The notes: generated by a model not told the origin, from the sequence alone. A DNA stretch of 64,000 bases from Methanofollis ethanolicus (GCF_001571385.1 NZ_BCNW01000001.1:930001-994000), one strand, 5' to 3'; shown: positions 44,222 through 55,664, counted from the stretch's first letter. A program made the numbers and translations.

Positions 44222-44743
44222 TTACCTCCGTCTCCCCTCCACCGCCGCGACAAAACCCTCAGGGTCGTGACTGCCAAAGAGGATCTTTCTCCCGTCCCGC
44301 AGGTACACCCGCACCCCGCGGTCGCCCCCGGTCGTATAGGCCCGCCATCCCCCGGCGCCCCACCTGATGCCCCATCCGCCGAACTCTGCCATGGGGCGGT
44401 AGGTGCAGGCCTCCAGGCGTTCGATCTCCTCCGCGGGGATCAGCCTGAAACCGATATGGAGAGGGAAGAAGCGGTAGGCGATCCCGTCCCCCCGCACCTC
44501 CAGAGTGAGGTGGAGGGCGGCAAAGAAGAGGGGGAAGAGCACCCCGAAGACGAGGGCGATGAGCGCCATCGCCCAGTCCGGCGCCGGCCTGTTCCCGAAG
44601 GGGACACCGAGGAGCAACTGCTGGACCGCCCCCCACCAGGCGACCCCTGCAATGAGGGCGAGGATCGCCCACATCCAGATCTGGGTGAAGTGCTGCCTCT
44701 CCCGGTAGAGGACCGGGGAGGCGGCGACGTCGTTTCGCACCAT
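44222..44743 (-). CDS. Membrane protein with PH-like domain (DUF6141-like)
   Basis: 173 residues. YRERQHFTQIWMWAILALIAGVAWWG forms TM1 and WAMALIALVFGVLFPLFFAALHL TM2; the remaining half is a beta domain (LEVRGDGIAYRFFPLHIGFRLIPAEEIERLEA ... RVYLRDGRKILFGSHDPEGFVAAVEG) that resembles the PH-like fold of small bacterial membrane proteins. Family assignment is tentative; function unknown. Confidence 0.75.
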   Translation of the reverse strand: MVRNDVAASPVLYRERQHFTQIWMWAILALIAGVAWWGAVQQLLLGVPFGNRPAPDWAMALIALVFGVLFPLFFAALHLTLEVRGDGIAYRFFPLHIGFRLIPAEEIERLEACTYRPMAEFGGWGIRWGAGGWRAYTTGGDRGVRVYLRDGRKILFGSHDPEGFVAAVEGRRR

Positions 44744-44796
44744 GCTCTTTCATGTTCTCTTCTCAGACACATAAAATGACGGCGATGCCGGGCACC

Positions 44797-46041
44797 TTAT
44801 TCGGTCCTCAATTTCGCCGTGAGAGGGAGTAAAACCACGAGCATCGCTCCGAAGGAGATCCAGATCGTCTGATAGGTCCCCTGCAAAAGCAGCAGGCCTC
44901 CTGCCATGCTGCCCAGCCCGCCGCCGCAGAAAAGCCCCAGGCCGATCAGCCCGGACGGAAGTCCGGTGGCACCGGCGGTGATGTCGAGTGCGATCGTCGC
45001 CAGCGTGGACTGGACCGAGATATAACCCAGGCCCAGGCAGATCGTCGCCGCCAGCGCAATCTGCCAGGACGGATACCAGGAGGTCGAGCACAGCAGTACG
45101 GCCGCGATCACCGCAAAACATTCACCCGCGAGCACGACCTCCTTTTTCCCGATTTTTTTCGCCAGCGCCCCGATCTTCGAACCGCCGAAAAGACAGGCAA
45201 ACCCATAGAACATGACGACGGCTCCAGACTGCATATAGCTCAGATCGAGGTATTCATGAAGGAACGAGCCCAGGTAACCGTAGATGCCGAGCACCAGAAA
45301 CCCGACGAGAAATGCCAGCGGGAAGATCACCTTTCCCTCAGGTGAAAAGAGCGCACGTCTGCACTGGGGAAGGAAGCGAGCGTCTTCCCTGCGGACCTGA
45401 GAGGGGCCGGCCGGCAGCGTATACAGAAGCGCCGTCGCACACAACGCCACGACCGCGAAAAAAAGGAATGCCCCGCGCCAGTCCAGAGACTGAATCAACA
45501 CGCAACCAAGACCAGAACTCAACCCCTGTCCCGCAAAGACGATCCCCATGAACCGGCCCACATAGGTCTGCTGCTCGGCATGAGGCACCGTGTCGCCGAT
45601 GAGGGAGAGGGACACGGCGATGATTCCGGCGGCGAAAAAGCCCGTGAGCACGCGCCAGGCACACAATATCGTCAGAGAATTCGATAAGGCACTGCCTGCG
45701 GTCCCGATCGCAAGCCCGAAGACGATGACCCGCAGAAGTTTCACCTTGCTCCGACCGTCGCTGAAAAAGCCGTATATCGGCTGCATAAAACCGTACGGTA
45801 TCATGTATGCCGTCAGAATGGTGCCGGCAACGGCGACCGAAACGCCGAACCCCAGAGCGATCGCGGGAAGCGCCGGAGACACGAACCAGTTGTCCGCAGC
45901 CGACACAAACCCTGCGAGCCCGAGGATCAGCACCAGCTTCCTGTACGTATTTGTGCCGGAAGCCGGAGACTCCCTCACCAGTCGCCGGGACAATTCTTCA
46001 GCAGTCCCGGGAACAGCATGCGAAGCAGCACCGCTCGCCAT
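44797..46041 (-). CDS. MFS transporter, 12-TM DHA1-like
   Basis: 414 residues, 12 hydrophobic segments after a 33-residue polar N-terminus. MFS features: SPALPAIALGFGVS, YGFMQPIYGFFSDGRSKVKLL (motif A-like), RVLTGFFAAGIIAVSLSLIGD (motif B) and GRFMGIVFAGQGLSSGLG (motif C-like). Probable efflux of small molecules. A TATA-like GATTTTATAG lies only about 10 bp before the annotated ATG (46039-46041), so the true start may be further downstream. Confidence 0.88.
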   Translation of the reverse strand: MASGAASHAVPGTAEELSRRLVRESPASGTNTYRKLVLILGLAGFVSAADNWFVSPALPAIALGFGVSVAVAGTILTAYMIPYGFMQPIYGFFSDGRSKVKLLRVIVFGLAIGTAGSALSNSLTILCAWRVLTGFFAAGIIAVSLSLIGDTVPHAEQQTYVGRFMGIVFAGQGLSSGLGCVLIQSLDWRGAFLFFAVVALCATALLYTLPAGPSQVRREDARFLPQCRRALFSPEGKVIFPLAFLVGFLVLGIYGYLGSFLHEYLDLSYMQSGAVVMFYGFACLFGGSKIGALAKKIGKKEVVLAGECFAVIAAVLLCSTSWYPSWQIALAATICLGLGYISVQSTLATIALDITAGATGLPSGLIGLGLFCGGGLGSMAGGLLLLQGTYQTIWISFGAMLVVLLPLTAKLRTE

Positions 46042-46152
46042 ACACTATAAAATCGATTTCCGAGACGATGATGGTTTGTCTGGAACAGGAATCCTGAAAG
46101 AAAAATATCCTTCGAGACCGGCCAGACGCCGTTCTCCACGAAGAGCACCATC

Positions 46153-46641
46153 TCAGTCACAGCACTCATTTCCCAGCATCGCCGCAACGACCTGCCGGGG
46201 CAGAGTCGTCCGCTCGCTGATCGCGGCATCGGACAACCCTTCAGCCGCGAGGCGTGCGACCACCGCCGGCATCGGCTCTGCCGCCTCGACCAGATGGCCG
46301 TCGGGGTCGAAGAACCGGATCGCACGCTGTGCCCACGGCTGCTCTTTCAGGGGGTGGAGGAGACGGACGCCCGCCTCTGCGACCCGTCCGGCCAGCGCCT
46401 CGACCTCCGCCGTCTCGAAATAGACCTCCATCGGCGGTGCCGCCGCCTCGCCCGGCGGCATCTTCCCCGCGTACAGCAGGTCGTTCACGTAGGCGCGGTC
46501 CCAGAGGGCAAGCCCGCCGACAAACCCGACATTCACGCCGAGGTCAAGTTCCACTTTCTGCCCGAGCACGTCGGTGTAGAAGGCCTTTGATATTTCCATA
46601 TCCCTGACAAAGAGAACCATACTTCTGAAGGTGATATCCAT
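46153..46641 (-). CDS. VOC (glyoxalase/bleomycin-resistance) family protein
   Basis: 162 residues from ATG at 46641 with GAGGT 8-12 bases upstream. One VOC repeat pair: MVLFVRDMEISKAFYTDVLGQKVELDLG, then MEVYFETAEVEALAGRVAEAGVRLLHP and IRFFDPDGHLVEAAEP with metal ligands in the H and E positions. A C-terminal extension (about 35 residues, AISERTTLPRQVVAAMLGNECCD) resembles a helix-turn-helix tail. Metal-dependent isomerase or binding protein. Confidence 0.85.
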   Translation of the reverse strand: MDITFRSMVLFVRDMEISKAFYTDVLGQKVELDLGVNVGFVGGLALWDRAYVNDLLYAGKMPPGEAAAPPMEVYFETAEVEALAGRVAEAGVRLLHPLKEQPWAQRAIRFFDPDGHLVEAAEPMPAVVARLAAEGLSDAAISERTTLPRQVVAAMLGNECCD

Positions 46642-46697
46642 CAGGATGACCTCTGCACCGCGGGATAAAAGATATCCGGTCTATCCCGGACTGCGGA

Positions 46698-46713
46698 CCA
46701 AAAAAAGAGAAAG
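46698..46713 (-). terminator. Poly-T terminator of the RNA polymerase operon
   Basis: Minus-strand CCTTTCTCTTTTTTT starts 3 bases past the nusA stop. Matches the T-run signals used for archaeal termination. Confidence 0.6.
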
Positions 46714-46715
46714 GT

Positions 46716-47168
46716 TTAGAAACCCTCGTCGTCCTGGACGAGCTGCACATCAGCGATGTCGTGCTGCCGGCCGGCGAGCTTCTTTGCCTTGAAGATGTTC
46801 TTTCCTTCCTTGCCGATCGCAAGGCCACGGTCATCGGGCTTGACGTCGATGAGGGCGACCTTCTCTCCGTCTTCGTTCGTGGCGAAGGTGATCGAAGTGA
46901 CCTGCGCCGGGAGGAAACAGTTCTTCAGGAACTGTTCGGGGTCAGCCGAATACTCGACGACCTCGATCCTCTTGCCGAAGGCGTCGGAGGCCTTCTTGAT
47001 CGTCGTCCCCTTCTTCCCGATCGCGAGCCCCATGTCGCCAGGATTGATGACGAAGATGATGCGGTCATTCCTCTCGTCGATGATGCAGTCCCGGCTTCCC
47101 GCGCCGGTCATATTCTCGAACTTGGAGATCAACTGCATGCAGTCTTCAGTGAGTTTTATTTCCGCCAT
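46716..47168 (-). CDS. nusA: NusA-like transcription factor (two KH domains)
   Basis: 150 residues, the short archaeal form without the bacterial N-terminal and S1 domains. GXXG loops of the two KH domains are IGKKG and IGKEG (in MGLAIGKKGTTIKK and RGLAIGKEGKNIFK). It binds nascent RNA and modulates elongation or termination. Start is adjacent to the rpl30e stop, and it is the last gene of the polymerase operon in its conserved place. Confidence 0.95.
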   Translation of the reverse strand: MAEIKLTEDCMQLISKFENMTGAGSRDCIIDERNDRIIFVINPGDMGLAIGKKGTTIKKASDAFGKRIEVVEYSADPEQFLKNCFLPAQVTSITFATNEDGEKVALIDVKPDDRGLAIGKEGKNIFKAKKLAGRQHDIADVQLVQDDEGF

Positions 47169-47459
47169 CTAGGCCCTCTTGATGCTGAGGATGTCTGAGT
47201 CGCCCGGTTCGACAACCGCAAGCGCACTGACAACGAACGGCTTGCCGCAGGCCTTTCCGAGTTCGACACCAGAATCATTGTACACGTAACTTACAACACT
47301 CTCTCTGGCCAGCATGGCCTCTTTGAATGCTGCAGGGCAGTTTTTGGCGATGACGACAAGTTGGGCCTTACCAGCCTTGACACATTCTTCAGTTGCGTTC
47401 TGTCCAAGGAAGACCTTGCCGGTTTTGATGGCTCTTCTCAAAGACTCGTTAAAGTCCAT
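47169..47459 (-). CDS. rpl30e: Ribosomal protein L30e
   Basis: 96 residues. L7Ae/L30e fold: LRRAIKTGKVFLGQNATEECVKAGKAQLVVIAKNCP, VVSYVYNDSGVELGKACGKPF, VSALAVVEPGDSDIL. Part of the archaeal large ribosomal subunit. Sits between rpoA2 and nusA, the standard archaeal order, with 2-bp spacing on both sides. Confidence 0.95.
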   Translation of the reverse strand: MDFNESLRRAIKTGKVFLGQNATEECVKAGKAQLVVIAKNCPAAFKEAMLARESVVSYVYNDSGVELGKACGKPFVVSALAVVEPGDSDILSIKRA

Positions 47460-47461
47460 AA

Positions 47462-48631
47462 TTAATTCTCCTGGTTTAAGGGTTTTGCAATCAATCTGAT
47501 ATCCCCGGTTCCGAGCTGGATTGGCTGACCGACAATGACGTTCTCGGTCACACCGTTGAGAATATCAGATTCTCTTGCGACCGCGGCGTCGAGGAGGTGG
47601 TTGACCGTCACTTCGAAGGCTGCACGGGAGAGAACACTCTCCTTCTCGCCTGCGATACCGTGACGGCCGATCTGCTTGACCTCTCCGTCCATGCACATCA
47701 TGTCAGCGATGAGCATGATGTGCCGCACGTCCACCGAGATACCCTGTTCCCCGAGCGTGTTCTTCATTTCGTCGATGATCGCATTTCTTGCGGCCTCGAT
47801 CCCGAGGATCTGGGAAATCTCGTTGATATTGTTTGTGCGGGTACGGGAGGTGTCAACGCCCTCGACCTCGAACACATCCTTTAGGTTGGAGCCTTCAGTA
47901 TAAAGTATATACTCTCCTCCCTCCTTCCGGACAACCACCCGCTCGATATCATCGATCCCCTGCACGATCACGTTCCTGATATGGTCGGCAAGCTGGAAGA
48001 GGTTCTGGTAACTCTCGTTCTTCGGGGTGAAGGTAATCACCCCGTCTGCGGCGTTCCCTTCGGACTCGAAGTCACGGTAATGGCGGCGCTCCCGGATCTT
48101 CTGCGGCGCCCTTTCCATGATCTCGGCCAGGGAGATCTTCCTCTTGTCGCAGACCTCCTTTTTGACGTGCATCTCCACCCTCATGTTCGCCATGTCGGTG
48201 ACGATGTCGCCGAACTCGTGGAGAGGTGCCGCTTCGATCTGCCAGGAGACTTCACGGGCCTTGTCACGGTCGGCCAGGTAATCGGGCTCCAGGTGGATCG
48301 TCATCGTCGGGGTCGAGGGTTCCTTCCTGGCGTCCATGATCTCGATAAGACGGGGCAGACCGAGGGTAACGTTAATCTCGGCCACACCGGCGTAGTGGAA
48401 GGTACGCATCGTCATCTGGGTACCGGGCTCGCCCAGGGACTGGGCGGCGATGACCCCACAGGCCTCGCAGGGCTCGATCCTTGTCAGTCTGTACTCGCGC
48501 TCCACGCTCTCCATGATCGCCGCAAACTGTTCTGCGGTGATCTCCTTCCCTTCAAGGTCCTTGATCAGTTCTTCCTTTGTCCTTTCCGGGAGATCGGCCG
48601 CGTGGATCACGGTCAGCATCGATTCGTCCAT
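47462..48631 (-). CDS. rpoA2: RNA polymerase subunit A'' (Rpo1C)
   Basis: 389 residues. C-terminal part of the split largest subunit: [25 protein letters not shown] (trigger loop/bridge region), [21 protein letters not shown], and the late block [14 protein letters not shown]. Start overlaps the rpoA1 stop by 1 nt. Shares the catalytic cleft with A'. Confidence 0.97.
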   Translation of the reverse strand: MDESMLTVIHAADLPERTKEELIKDLEGKEITAEQFAAIMESVEREYRLTRIEPCEACGVIAAQSLGEPGTQMTMRTFHYAGVAEINVTLGLPRLIEIMDARKEPSTPTMTIHLEPDYLADRDKAREVSWQIEAAPLHEFGDIVTDMANMRVEMHVKKEVCDKRKISLAEIMERAPQKIRERRHYRDFESEGNAADGVITFTPKNESYQNLFQLADHIRNVIVQGIDDIERVVVRKEGGEYILYTEGSNLKDVFEVEGVDTSRTRTNNINEISQILGIEAARNAIIDEMKNTLGEQGISVDVRHIMLIADMMCMDGEVKQIGRHGIAGEKESVLSRAAFEVTVNHLLDAAVARESDILNGVTENVIVGQPIQLGTGDIRLIAKPLNQEN

Positions 48632-51285
48632 CAGACCTCCTCCTTGAGCACGTTCTCGATCGCGCCTTTCACGTCCACAGGTTCGCCATAACTGCTCTTT
48701 GTCGGGTCGGTGCCGTCCTCGCCGTACTGGAACTGGAGGATCCGCCCGCCGGTCGTCCTGACAGACCGGTCATATTCGACCTTCAGGTCCTGCAGGGCGT
48801 TGATCATCCGCCTCTGCAGGTACCCGCTCTGCGACGTTCTGACTGCGGTATCGACGAGACCTTCACGGCCACCGATGGCGTGGAAGAAGAACTCGGTCGG
48901 GTTGAGCCCCTTCTTGTACGACGACCTGACAAAACCGTGGGCAGGTGCACCGCGGTCGTCCCTCTTGAAGTGCGGGAGGGTACGCCTGTCGTACCCACGG
49001 ACGATACGCTCACCACGGACAGACTGCTGTCCGACACACCCCGCCATCTGGGTCAGGTTCAGGATAGAACCACGGGCACCAGAGACTGCCATCACCACTG
49101 CCGAGTTCGAGAGGCCGAGGTGGCGGGACGCGATCTCACCGGTGCTGTCACGGGCCTTGCCGAGCACCTGCATGATCTGCATTTCCAGGGTTTCTTCCTC
49201 GGTACGGCCTGGCATCGGTTCGAGCTGGCCTTCCTCGTAGATCTGGATGCGGCGACGGACGTCACGCTCGGCGTTATCGAGCACTTCTTCGATCTGGCCG
49301 TAATCGGTCTTGGACAGGTCTTCGTCGTCGATGGCGAAGGAGAAGCCGTCGAACATGATGGCCCTGATCGAGAGGCGGGTCACGTCGTTGATGAACTGCG
49401 CCGCCCGCTTCTGCGAATACTGGCGGATGATCCTGTTCACGATCTCGCCGTCGAATGCACCGATCGCCTTCTTGTCGATGGTGCCGGTGACAAGCTCGCC
49501 GTCTTTGATCTTTACGTAGGTATCCCGGTCGCAGAGCTCTTTCTTGCAGGTATCGCAGTGCTGACAGGACGACGCCTTGAAGATCATGTTGATGTCGTCA
49601 GGGATGATCACGGAGAAGACCTGCTTGTTGCTCCAGTAGGGCACGCCGTTCTCGACCCTGCCGGGTTCGGGCAGGTGCTCGACGCCCGTGTGTTTGAGGA
49701 GGTAGAGGGCCTCGGACTTGGTGAACCAGCGCACTTCGTGAGTCAGCAGGAAGATCCCTGAGATGTGGTCGTGGATGCCGCCGATGATCGGACCGCCGAA
49801 ACGGGGCGAGAGAATGTTTTCCTGCACATTGACCAGGATCTCGACCTCGGCCATTGCCTCCTCGGTCTGCGGCACATGCAGGTTCATCTCGTCGCCATCG
49901 AAGTCGGCGTTGTACGGGGGACAGACGGCCGGGTTCAGCCGGAAGGTCTTCCCGTCCATGATCTTGACGTGGTGGCCCATGATCGACATCCGGTGCAGGG
50001 ACGGCTGTCTGTTGAAGAGCACGATATCCCCGTCACGCATCTGCCTCTCCACTGTCCAGCCCAACTCGAGCTGGTCGGCGACGTCGTCCTTGTTCTCATC
50101 GGAGATACGGATGCGCCGTTCGTCCGACCGGATCACGTAGTTCGCGCCGGGCGGGTCGGTGAGGGCCTTCCGGCCGGTCCCGTTCCGCACGTACACGCGG
50201 GCGACGTCGATGTTCTGCGAGGTCACCCGCACCGGGATGGTCATCTCGTTGGCGATTGCCATGGGGATCCCGACCTCGTTCACGCTGAGGAAGGGACTTG
50301 GCGAGATGACGGTACGGGCCGAGAAGTTCACGCGCTTGCCGGAGAGAGAGCCACGGAACCGGCCGTCCTTACCCTTCAGGCGCTGTGAGAGGGTCTTTAA
50401 CGGGCGGCCCGAGCGGTGGCGAGCCGGCGGGCAGCCTGCCACCTCATTGTCCATATAGGTGGTGACATGGTACTGGAGAAGTTCCCAGAGGTCCTCGATG
50501 ATCAACTGCGGGGCACCGGCGTCCTGGTTTTCCTTGAAGCGCTGGTTGATCCTGATGATGTCCACGAGCTTGTGGGTCAGGTCGTCCTCAGAACGCTGGC
50601 CGTTCTCCAGAATGATCGACGGGCGCATGGTCACCGGGGGCACAGGGAGCACGGTGAGGATCGTCCACTCGGGCCGTGCGACCTCGGGGTCGATGCCGAG
50701 GAGTTTGAGGTCCTCGTTCGGGATACGCTCAAGACGGGCGCGGATGTCGGCCGGCGTCAACTTGTGCTCTTCCTTCTTCTCCTTTCCCTGGTCGTCGGGG
50801 GTGACGACGACCTCGGAGAAGGTCGTCGGTTTCTCGAAGTTGATCTTCAACTGCTGCTCGCCGCAGTACGGGCAAACCCGTTCCTTCTTGATATCTTTCT
50901 CGGTGACCAGGTCGCCACTCTCGTCCTCTTCCGTCCCGACGATCTTCGTGATCTCGTCAGGGGAGAGGAGGAGCCTGCCGCAACTCCGGCAGGTCACACG
51001 GAGAAGTTTCCGGATCAGCCGGGTGTAGCCGACATGGATCACCGGCTTTGCGAGTTCGATGTGGCCGAAGTGACCCGGACAGTCGCTCGCCTTCTGTGTA
51101 CAGGTCTTGCACCGCATCCCCGGATCGATGACGCCGAGGTGGAGGTCCATTAACCCCTGCGAGTACGGATAGCCGTCGTCGTCGTAGGTGTCGGCCCAGA
51201 TGATCTTCCGCACACTCATCTGGCGGATCTCCTTGGGCGAGAGGATACCGAACTCGATCTTTCCAATTCTCTTCGGGCTTGTCAT
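48631..51285 (-). CDS. rpoA1: RNA polymerase subunit A' (Rpo1N)
   Basis: 884 residues. Catalytic Mg site in [16 protein letters not shown]; zinc-binding [18 protein letters not shown] near residues 58-75 and CRSCGR further on; clamp and bridge-helix features in [14 protein letters not shown] and the [19 protein letters not shown] funnel. No intein in the usual RpoA1 sites. 12 bp after rpoB1. Confidence 0.97.
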   Translation of the reverse strand: MTSPKRIGKIEFGILSPKEIRQMSVRKIIWADTYDDDGYPYSQGLMDLHLGVIDPGMRCKTCTQKASDCPGHFGHIELAKPVIHVGYTRLIRKLLRVTCRSCGRLLLSPDEITKIVGTEEDESGDLVTEKDIKKERVCPYCGEQQLKINFEKPTTFSEVVVTPDDQGKEKKEEHKLTPADIRARLERIPNEDLKLLGIDPEVARPEWTILTVLPVPPVTMRPSIILENGQRSEDDLTHKLVDIIRINQRFKENQDAGAPQLIIEDLWELLQYHVTTYMDNEVAGCPPARHRSGRPLKTLSQRLKGKDGRFRGSLSGKRVNFSARTVISPSPFLSVNEVGIPMAIANEMTIPVRVTSQNIDVARVYVRNGTGRKALTDPPGANYVIRSDERRIRISDENKDDVADQLELGWTVERQMRDGDIVLFNRQPSLHRMSIMGHHVKIMDGKTFRLNPAVCPPYNADFDGDEMNLHVPQTEEAMAEVEILVNVQENILSPRFGGPIIGGIHDHISGIFLLTHEVRWFTKSEALYLLKHTGVEHLPEPGRVENGVPYWSNKQVFSVIIPDDINMIFKASSCQHCDTCKKELCDRDTYVKIKDGELVTGTIDKKAIGAFDGEIVNRIIRQYSQKRAAQFINDVTRLSIRAIMFDGFSFAIDDEDLSKTDYGQIEEVLDNAERDVRRRIQIYEEGQLEPMPGRTEEETLEMQIMQVLGKARDSTGEIASRHLGLSNSAVVMAVSGARGSILNLTQMAGCVGQQSVRGERIVRGYDRRTLPHFKRDDRGAPAHGFVRSSYKKGLNPTEFFFHAIGGREGLVDTAVRTSQSGYLQRRMINALQDLKVEYDRSVRTTGGRILQFQYGEDGTDPTKSSYGEPVDVKGAIENVLKEEV

Positions 51286-51297
51286 ATCTGTCCCCCC

Positions 51298-53112
51298 TTA
51301 TACCATATCCTCAAGCCGCAGGCGCGGCGCGATGCCCATGCTCTTCATCTCGTCGAGGAGGAGTTTGAACGCGTAACTCATCTCGACCGAGTAGATGTCG
51401 GTCTCGCTGCCGCAGTTCAGGCATCTGGTGACGTTTCTCTTCTTGTCGAGCATCGCCACCATGCCGCAGTGGGCGCAGACGTACTGGTTTACCTTGTCGG
51501 ACTCTTCGAGCAGACGTTCCTTGAGGGCCATCGCAGCGCCGTGGCCGATCATCACATCACGCTCCATCTCACCGAACCGGAGACCGCCTTCACGGGCACG
51601 CCCTTCGGTCGGCTGACGGGTGAGCACCTGGATCGGGCCGCGGGACCGTGCATGCATCTTCGAGGAGACCATGTGGTAGAGTTTCTGGTAATAGATCACG
51701 CCGACATAGATGTCCGCGTGGAACTGCTTGCCTGTGTAGCCGTCGTACAGGATCTCGCGGCCTGTGTGTGCGAAACCGTACTGCTTCAGGGCCTGGCGGA
51801 GTTCCTCCTCTTTCTCCCCCTTGAATGCGGTGGAGTCGATCCGCCGCCCATCGAGGGCGCCCACCTTGCCGCCGAGCATTTCGAGCATGTGTCCGATGGT
51901 CATACGTGACGGGACCGCGTGCGGGTTGATGACCAGGTCGGGGGCGATGCCCATCTCACCGAAGGGCATGTCTTCCTGGGGTACGATCCAGCCGACGACA
52001 CCCTTCTGCCCGTGCCGGGACGCAAACTTGTCGCCTACCTCAGGCACACGGAGGTCGCGGGTCCTGACTTTCACCAGGCGCGAGGAGTTCTCGCCCTCGG
52101 TGATGATCACGGTGTCCACGATGCCGTGCTCGTTACTCCGCATCGTCACCGAGGTGTCGCGCCGCTTTTCAACGGCGATCAGTTCGCCGCTCGGTTCTTC
52201 GAGGAAACGTGGCGGGGAGGTCTTCCCGATAAGGACGTCCTTCTCCTTGACGACCGTCTCGGGGTTGATGACTCCGTCGTCGTCCAGGTTCTGGTAGTAC
52301 TCCGCGCCGTGGGCGCCTGAGACTTCTTCGTCCGGGATCTCGATTCTGTCAACCTGGCCGCCAGGATAGCGCCTTTCTTCGCCCTCGTAGGTCCTGAAGA
52401 AGTGAGAGCGCCCGAGGCCGCGGTCGATCGAGGCCTTGTTGAAGATGAGGGCATCCTCGATGTTGTAGCCTTCGTAGGAAAGGATGCCGACGACGAAGTT
52501 CTGGCCGGCCGGCCGATCGTCGGAACCGATCAGGTCGGAGGCCTGGGTATAGACCATCGGCTTCTGGCAGTAGTGGAGCTGGTTGCCTCTCGTGTCGGGC
52601 CGCAGTTTCGTGTTGGCCGTGGCAAAACCGAGGGCCTGCTTGACCATGCCTGCGCCCATCGTGACACGCGGCGATGCATTGTGTTCGGGGAACGGCACAT
52701 GGGCCGCACCGATGCCCAGGATCAGGGAGGGGTCGATCTCGAGGTGGGTGTGTTCGGGGGTCAGGTCGGCCTCGTTGATTGCGATGTAGAGGTTCTCCTC
52801 CTCCTCCGCGTCGACGAACTCTATGAGGCCTCTCTTGATGAGGTCTTCGAAGGCGATCTCGTTCGCGGCGAGCTGGGCGATCTCGGCGTTCGTGATCACG
52901 GGCTTACCGTCCTTGACGACGATCAGGGGCCTTCTGGCCCGGCCGCGGTCGGTGTTGATGACGACGTCGCCGTTGAACTCCGCGAAGGCGATGTTCACCT
53001 CAGAGGAGATTGCCCCGTGGCGCCGCATGGCCCGCGCTTTTTCTACGATCTCTTGTGGGTTTTCAACGAGTCCGATGAGGGACCCGTCAAGGAATACGCG
53101 TGACTTTTTCAT
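51298..53112 (-). CDS. rpoB1: RNA polymerase subunit B' (Rpo2C)
   Basis: 604 residues. C-terminal half of the split second-largest subunit: [36 protein letters not shown] (catalytic lysine region), [31 protein letters not shown], and a zinc site [10 protein letters not shown]...CLNCGSE. ATGA overlap with rpoB2. Confidence 0.97.
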   Translation of the reverse strand: MKKSRVFLDGSLIGLVENPQEIVEKARAMRRHGAISSEVNIAFAEFNGDVVINTDRGRARRPLIVVKDGKPVITNAEIAQLAANEIAFEDLIKRGLIEFVDAEEEENLYIAINEADLTPEHTHLEIDPSLILGIGAAHVPFPEHNASPRVTMGAGMVKQALGFATANTKLRPDTRGNQLHYCQKPMVYTQASDLIGSDDRPAGQNFVVGILSYEGYNIEDALIFNKASIDRGLGRSHFFRTYEGEERRYPGGQVDRIEIPDEEVSGAHGAEYYQNLDDDGVINPETVVKEKDVLIGKTSPPRFLEEPSGELIAVEKRRDTSVTMRSNEHGIVDTVIITEGENSSRLVKVRTRDLRVPEVGDKFASRHGQKGVVGWIVPQEDMPFGEMGIAPDLVINPHAVPSRMTIGHMLEMLGGKVGALDGRRIDSTAFKGEKEEELRQALKQYGFAHTGREILYDGYTGKQFHADIYVGVIYYQKLYHMVSSKMHARSRGPIQVLTRQPTEGRAREGGLRFGEMERDVMIGHGAAMALKERLLEESDKVNQYVCAHCGMVAMLDKKRNVTRCLNCGSETDIYSVEMSYAFKLLLDEMKSMGIAPRLRLEDMV

Positions 53113-54680
53113 TCCTTCTTCCCCCCGATGATCAGCGGCTCCACGCCGAGGTTATAGAAGATATTCTTGACATCGTCAGTTTTGTCATAGCCCTTTGAGA
53201 TCTCTACCATTTGTGCGAAGTTCTTCACCAGACCACAGTTCGGACCTTCAGGGGTTTCTGACGGGCAGATCCGGCCCCACTGGGTCGGGTGCAGGTCGCG
53301 GGCCTCGAAGTGGGGCTGGGACCGGGACAGCGGCGAGATAACGCGCCGCAGGTGCGAGAGCACGCTCATCCGGTCTGTCCGGTCGAGGAGCTGAGAGACA
53401 CCTGTCCGTCCGCCGACCCAGTTGCCGGTGGCAAGGGGATGGAGGAGGCGCTCGGTGAGGACATCGGCCCGCACGGCTGTGCTGATCGAGAGGTCCCGGT
53501 GGCGCATGCTCGCGCGTTCGAGCTGGTACTTGATATCGCGGGTCAGCCTGTTGAGGGAGATACGGAAGAGGTCCTCCATCAGGTCGCCTGCAAGCTTCAG
53601 CCGTTTGTTCGAGTAGTGGTCCTTGTCGTCGATCTTACGGCGGCCGAGCACGAGGTCGAAGCAGGCTTCTGCCATGCGGCCGAGGAAGTGTGCCTTTGCA
53701 AGTCGCACGCCGATAGCCGTCTGTTCATAGCCCTCGTCGCCTTCCTTGAGGTTCTCGGGCATGAGGTAGTTGAGGTGGGGCAACAGGTAGTTGTCGATAA
53801 CGAACTCGGCCCGTCTCCTCTGGTACTCCCGGGTCTGGTTCGGCGCGAGTTTCTTGCCCACGTACATGACGCCGCTCTCGATAGAGTCGCATTCGCTCTC
53901 TTCGAGGTTTTGCATCATGTAGGTGAGGATCTCCTCGTCTGTTGAGACCGCTTCTACGATCTCCCTGTCGCTCCCGAGGCCCAGGGCCCGCATCAGGTCG
54001 GAGAACTTCAGGTGGCCGGCGACCGATGGGAAGGAGACTTCGAGCAGGTTTTTCTTGTTTTTCTCGACGACGACGAGTGCACGGTACCCCCGGAACTGGG
54101 AGAAGACCTTTGCCACGTAGATCCGCTCGTTGTACCGTTCGGTAAACTCGGTCATGATCTTGTTCGAGGCAAGATCCTCAAGGGTCATGAGGACGCGTTC
54201 AGAGCCGTTCACGACGAAATAGCCGCCCGGATCCCTGGGGTCCTCGCCGTGAGCGACCCGCTCGTTGTCGGAAAGCCCCGCGAGGTTGCAGGCGACTGAC
54301 CCGACCATGACGGGCAGTTGCCCGATCTCGGTCGTGATCGGATCGCCACGCATGTCCCCCTGCACGAGTGCCATGTCGAGTTCGATGGGTGCGGCATAGG
54401 TGAGGTTACGCAGGCGCGCCTCTGTCGGGTAGAGAATGCTCTTCGAACCGTCGGCCTCGCGGACGATCGGTTTCAGGATCCGGATCGTGCCGAGTTCGAC
54501 CCAGACCGCCTCGCTGTTTTTGCCCCGATTTTCGATGTCGGTTTCAATGATCCGCTGTTCGTCCACCACTTTCTGGAGGTTGTGCTCCAGAAAGTGATTG
54601 TACGAATCCAACTGGTGGCGGGCGACGTGCTCTTCTGAGAAGTATGCCCTCGATATAACGCTTCTATCTAACAGATCCAT
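53109..54680 (-). CDS. rpoB2: RNA polymerase subunit B'' (Rpo2N)
   Basis: 523 residues. N-terminal half of the second-largest subunit: [111 protein letters not shown]. The B'/B'' split is typical of Euryarchaeota such as methanogens. Confidence 0.97.
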   Translation of the reverse strand: MDLLDRSVISRAYFSEEHVARHQLDSYNHFLEHNLQKVVDEQRIIETDIENRGKNSEAVWVELGTIRILKPIVREADGSKSILYPTEARLRNLTYAAPIELDMALVQGDMRGDPITTEIGQLPVMVGSVACNLAGLSDNERVAHGEDPRDPGGYFVVNGSERVLMTLEDLASNKIMTEFTERYNERIYVAKVFSQFRGYRALVVVEKNKKNLLEVSFPSVAGHLKFSDLMRALGLGSDREIVEAVSTDEEILTYMMQNLEESECDSIESGVMYVGKKLAPNQTREYQRRRAEFVIDNYLLPHLNYLMPENLKEGDEGYEQTAIGVRLAKAHFLGRMAEACFDLVLGRRKIDDKDHYSNKRLKLAGDLMEDLFRISLNRLTRDIKYQLERASMRHRDLSISTAVRADVLTERLLHPLATGNWVGGRTGVSQLLDRTDRMSVLSHLRRVISPLSRSQPHFEARDLHPTQWGRICPSETPEGPNCGLVKNFAQMVEISKGYDKTDDVKNIFYNLGVEPLIIGGKKE

Positions 54681-54690
54681 CCGCCCCCGG

Positions 54691-54942
54691 TTACTTCTTT
54701 GGCCTCTTTACTACAGAACGATACGAGTCGGCGAGGCCAGCCGTCTGGCTCTTCCGGACAATCTTGATGACATCCCCGATCTTTGCCCCGGTGGCCTTGA
54801 CGGCCGGGTCATCGCTGTAGATACGCGGAAGCTGGTCGAGTGCGATCTGATAACGGGAAAGGAGCTCTGCAATCTCGCTATCGGTCATCTTCTGATGATC
54901 CGGCACCATTTCATGATCTAAAACATTAAATCTGGTGCTCAT
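54691..54942 (-). CDS. rpoH: RNA polymerase subunit H (Rpo5)
   Basis: 83 residues from ATG at 54942, with GGGGG 8-12 bases upstream; the frame is open 18 bases further but the shorter start is the family's. [43 protein letters not shown] and the C-terminal [23 protein letters not shown] are the jaw subunit signature. First gene of the polymerase operon; 10 bp before rpoB2. Confidence 0.95.
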   Translation of the reverse strand: MSTRFNVLDHEMVPDHQKMTDSEIAELLSRYQIALDQLPRIYSDDPAVKATGAKIGDVIKIVRKSQTAGLADSYRSVVKRPKK

Positions 54943-54989
54943 CTTCAATCCCCCGGACAAGAAAGAGTTAAATTCAGATGTATCACCAC

Positions 54990-54997
54990 ATAAAAAC
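54990..54997 (-). promoter_or_regulatory. Promoter of the RNA polymerase operon
   Basis: Minus-strand TTTTTATG between the tRNA gene and rpoH; predicted transcript start near 54968, leader about 25 nt. Confidence 0.5.
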
Positions 54998-55017
54998 CAC
55001 AGACTGCGCCATGGCAG

Positions 55018-55091
55018 CGGGCCTAGAGGGATTTGAACCCCCGACCATCTGGTTAAAAGCCAGACGCTCTACCTAACTGAGCTATGGGCCC
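55018..55091 (-). tRNA. tRNA-Lys (anticodon TTT)
   Basis: Minus-strand cloverleaf: acceptor GGGCCCA/TAGGCCC (one C-A mismatch at pair 6), D-arm GCTC...GAGC, anticodon arm TCTGG-CTTTTAA-CCAGA with anticodon TTT, and T-arm GGGGG-TTCAAAT-CCCTC. Discriminator G. No CCA is encoded, so it is added by the enzyme at 19354-20721. Confidence 0.93.
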
Positions 55092-55235
55092 CGTACGCAG
55101 ACGGCATTATTACAATGATGTTAGAGTTAATATAATTTTCGCTCCCTCGGGACCGTCCGGTCGCTGAAGATTGTCTGGGATGCATCCCTATGCGTTATGA
55201 TAAGATTTAACTGCTCCGATTCAGACGAATGTGTG

Positions 55236-55664
55236 ATGGCTCTCCCTCAGGATGATAATCCGCAGATGCAGTGGGCGATCGCTGCCATCATGCGGGTCAA
55301 CCATGTAATATATCTCTTCATTGCCATCGTGCTCGCCCTCCTTGCGGTGGTATCGTTCTATGATGTGGCGCTCCAGTTCATGGATATCCTGAGGGCCGAT
55401 GTGCCGATGACCGACAGCATCCTCACGGTACTCCACGCCCTCCTGGTCACCATCATCATCATCGAGATCCTGGAGACTGTGACCGCGTATTTCCGGACCA
55501 ACCGTCTGCAGGTGCGCCCGATCCTTATTGCGGGCCTCACCGCTATGGTGCGGAAGGTGCTCGTCTACGGCCTGGAGCCGACCGACATCGTCGACGTGGC
55601 AGGGACGGTGGCGGTCATTGCGGTGCTCACCCTTGCGGTGGTCCTGATTGGAAAAGAGGAGTAA
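55236..55664 (+). CDS. PsiE-like membrane protein
   Basis: 142 residues from ATG at 55236; AAGATTTAAC at about 55203-55212 puts the transcript start at the ATG (leaderless), excluding the longer 55197 frame. Four TM helices (VNHVIYLFIAIVLALLAVVSF; VLHALLVTIIIIEILETV; RPILIAGLTAMVRKVLVYG; DVAGTVAVIAVLTLAVVLIG) match the phosphate-starvation-inducible PsiE family. Function unknown. Confidence 0.85.
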   Translation: MALPQDDNPQMQWAIAAIMRVNHVIYLFIAIVLALLAVVSFYDVALQFMDILRADVPMTDSILTVLHALLVTIIIIEILETVTAYFRTNRLQVRPILIAGLTAMVRKVLVYGLEPTDIVDVAGTVAVIAVLTLAVVLIGKEE

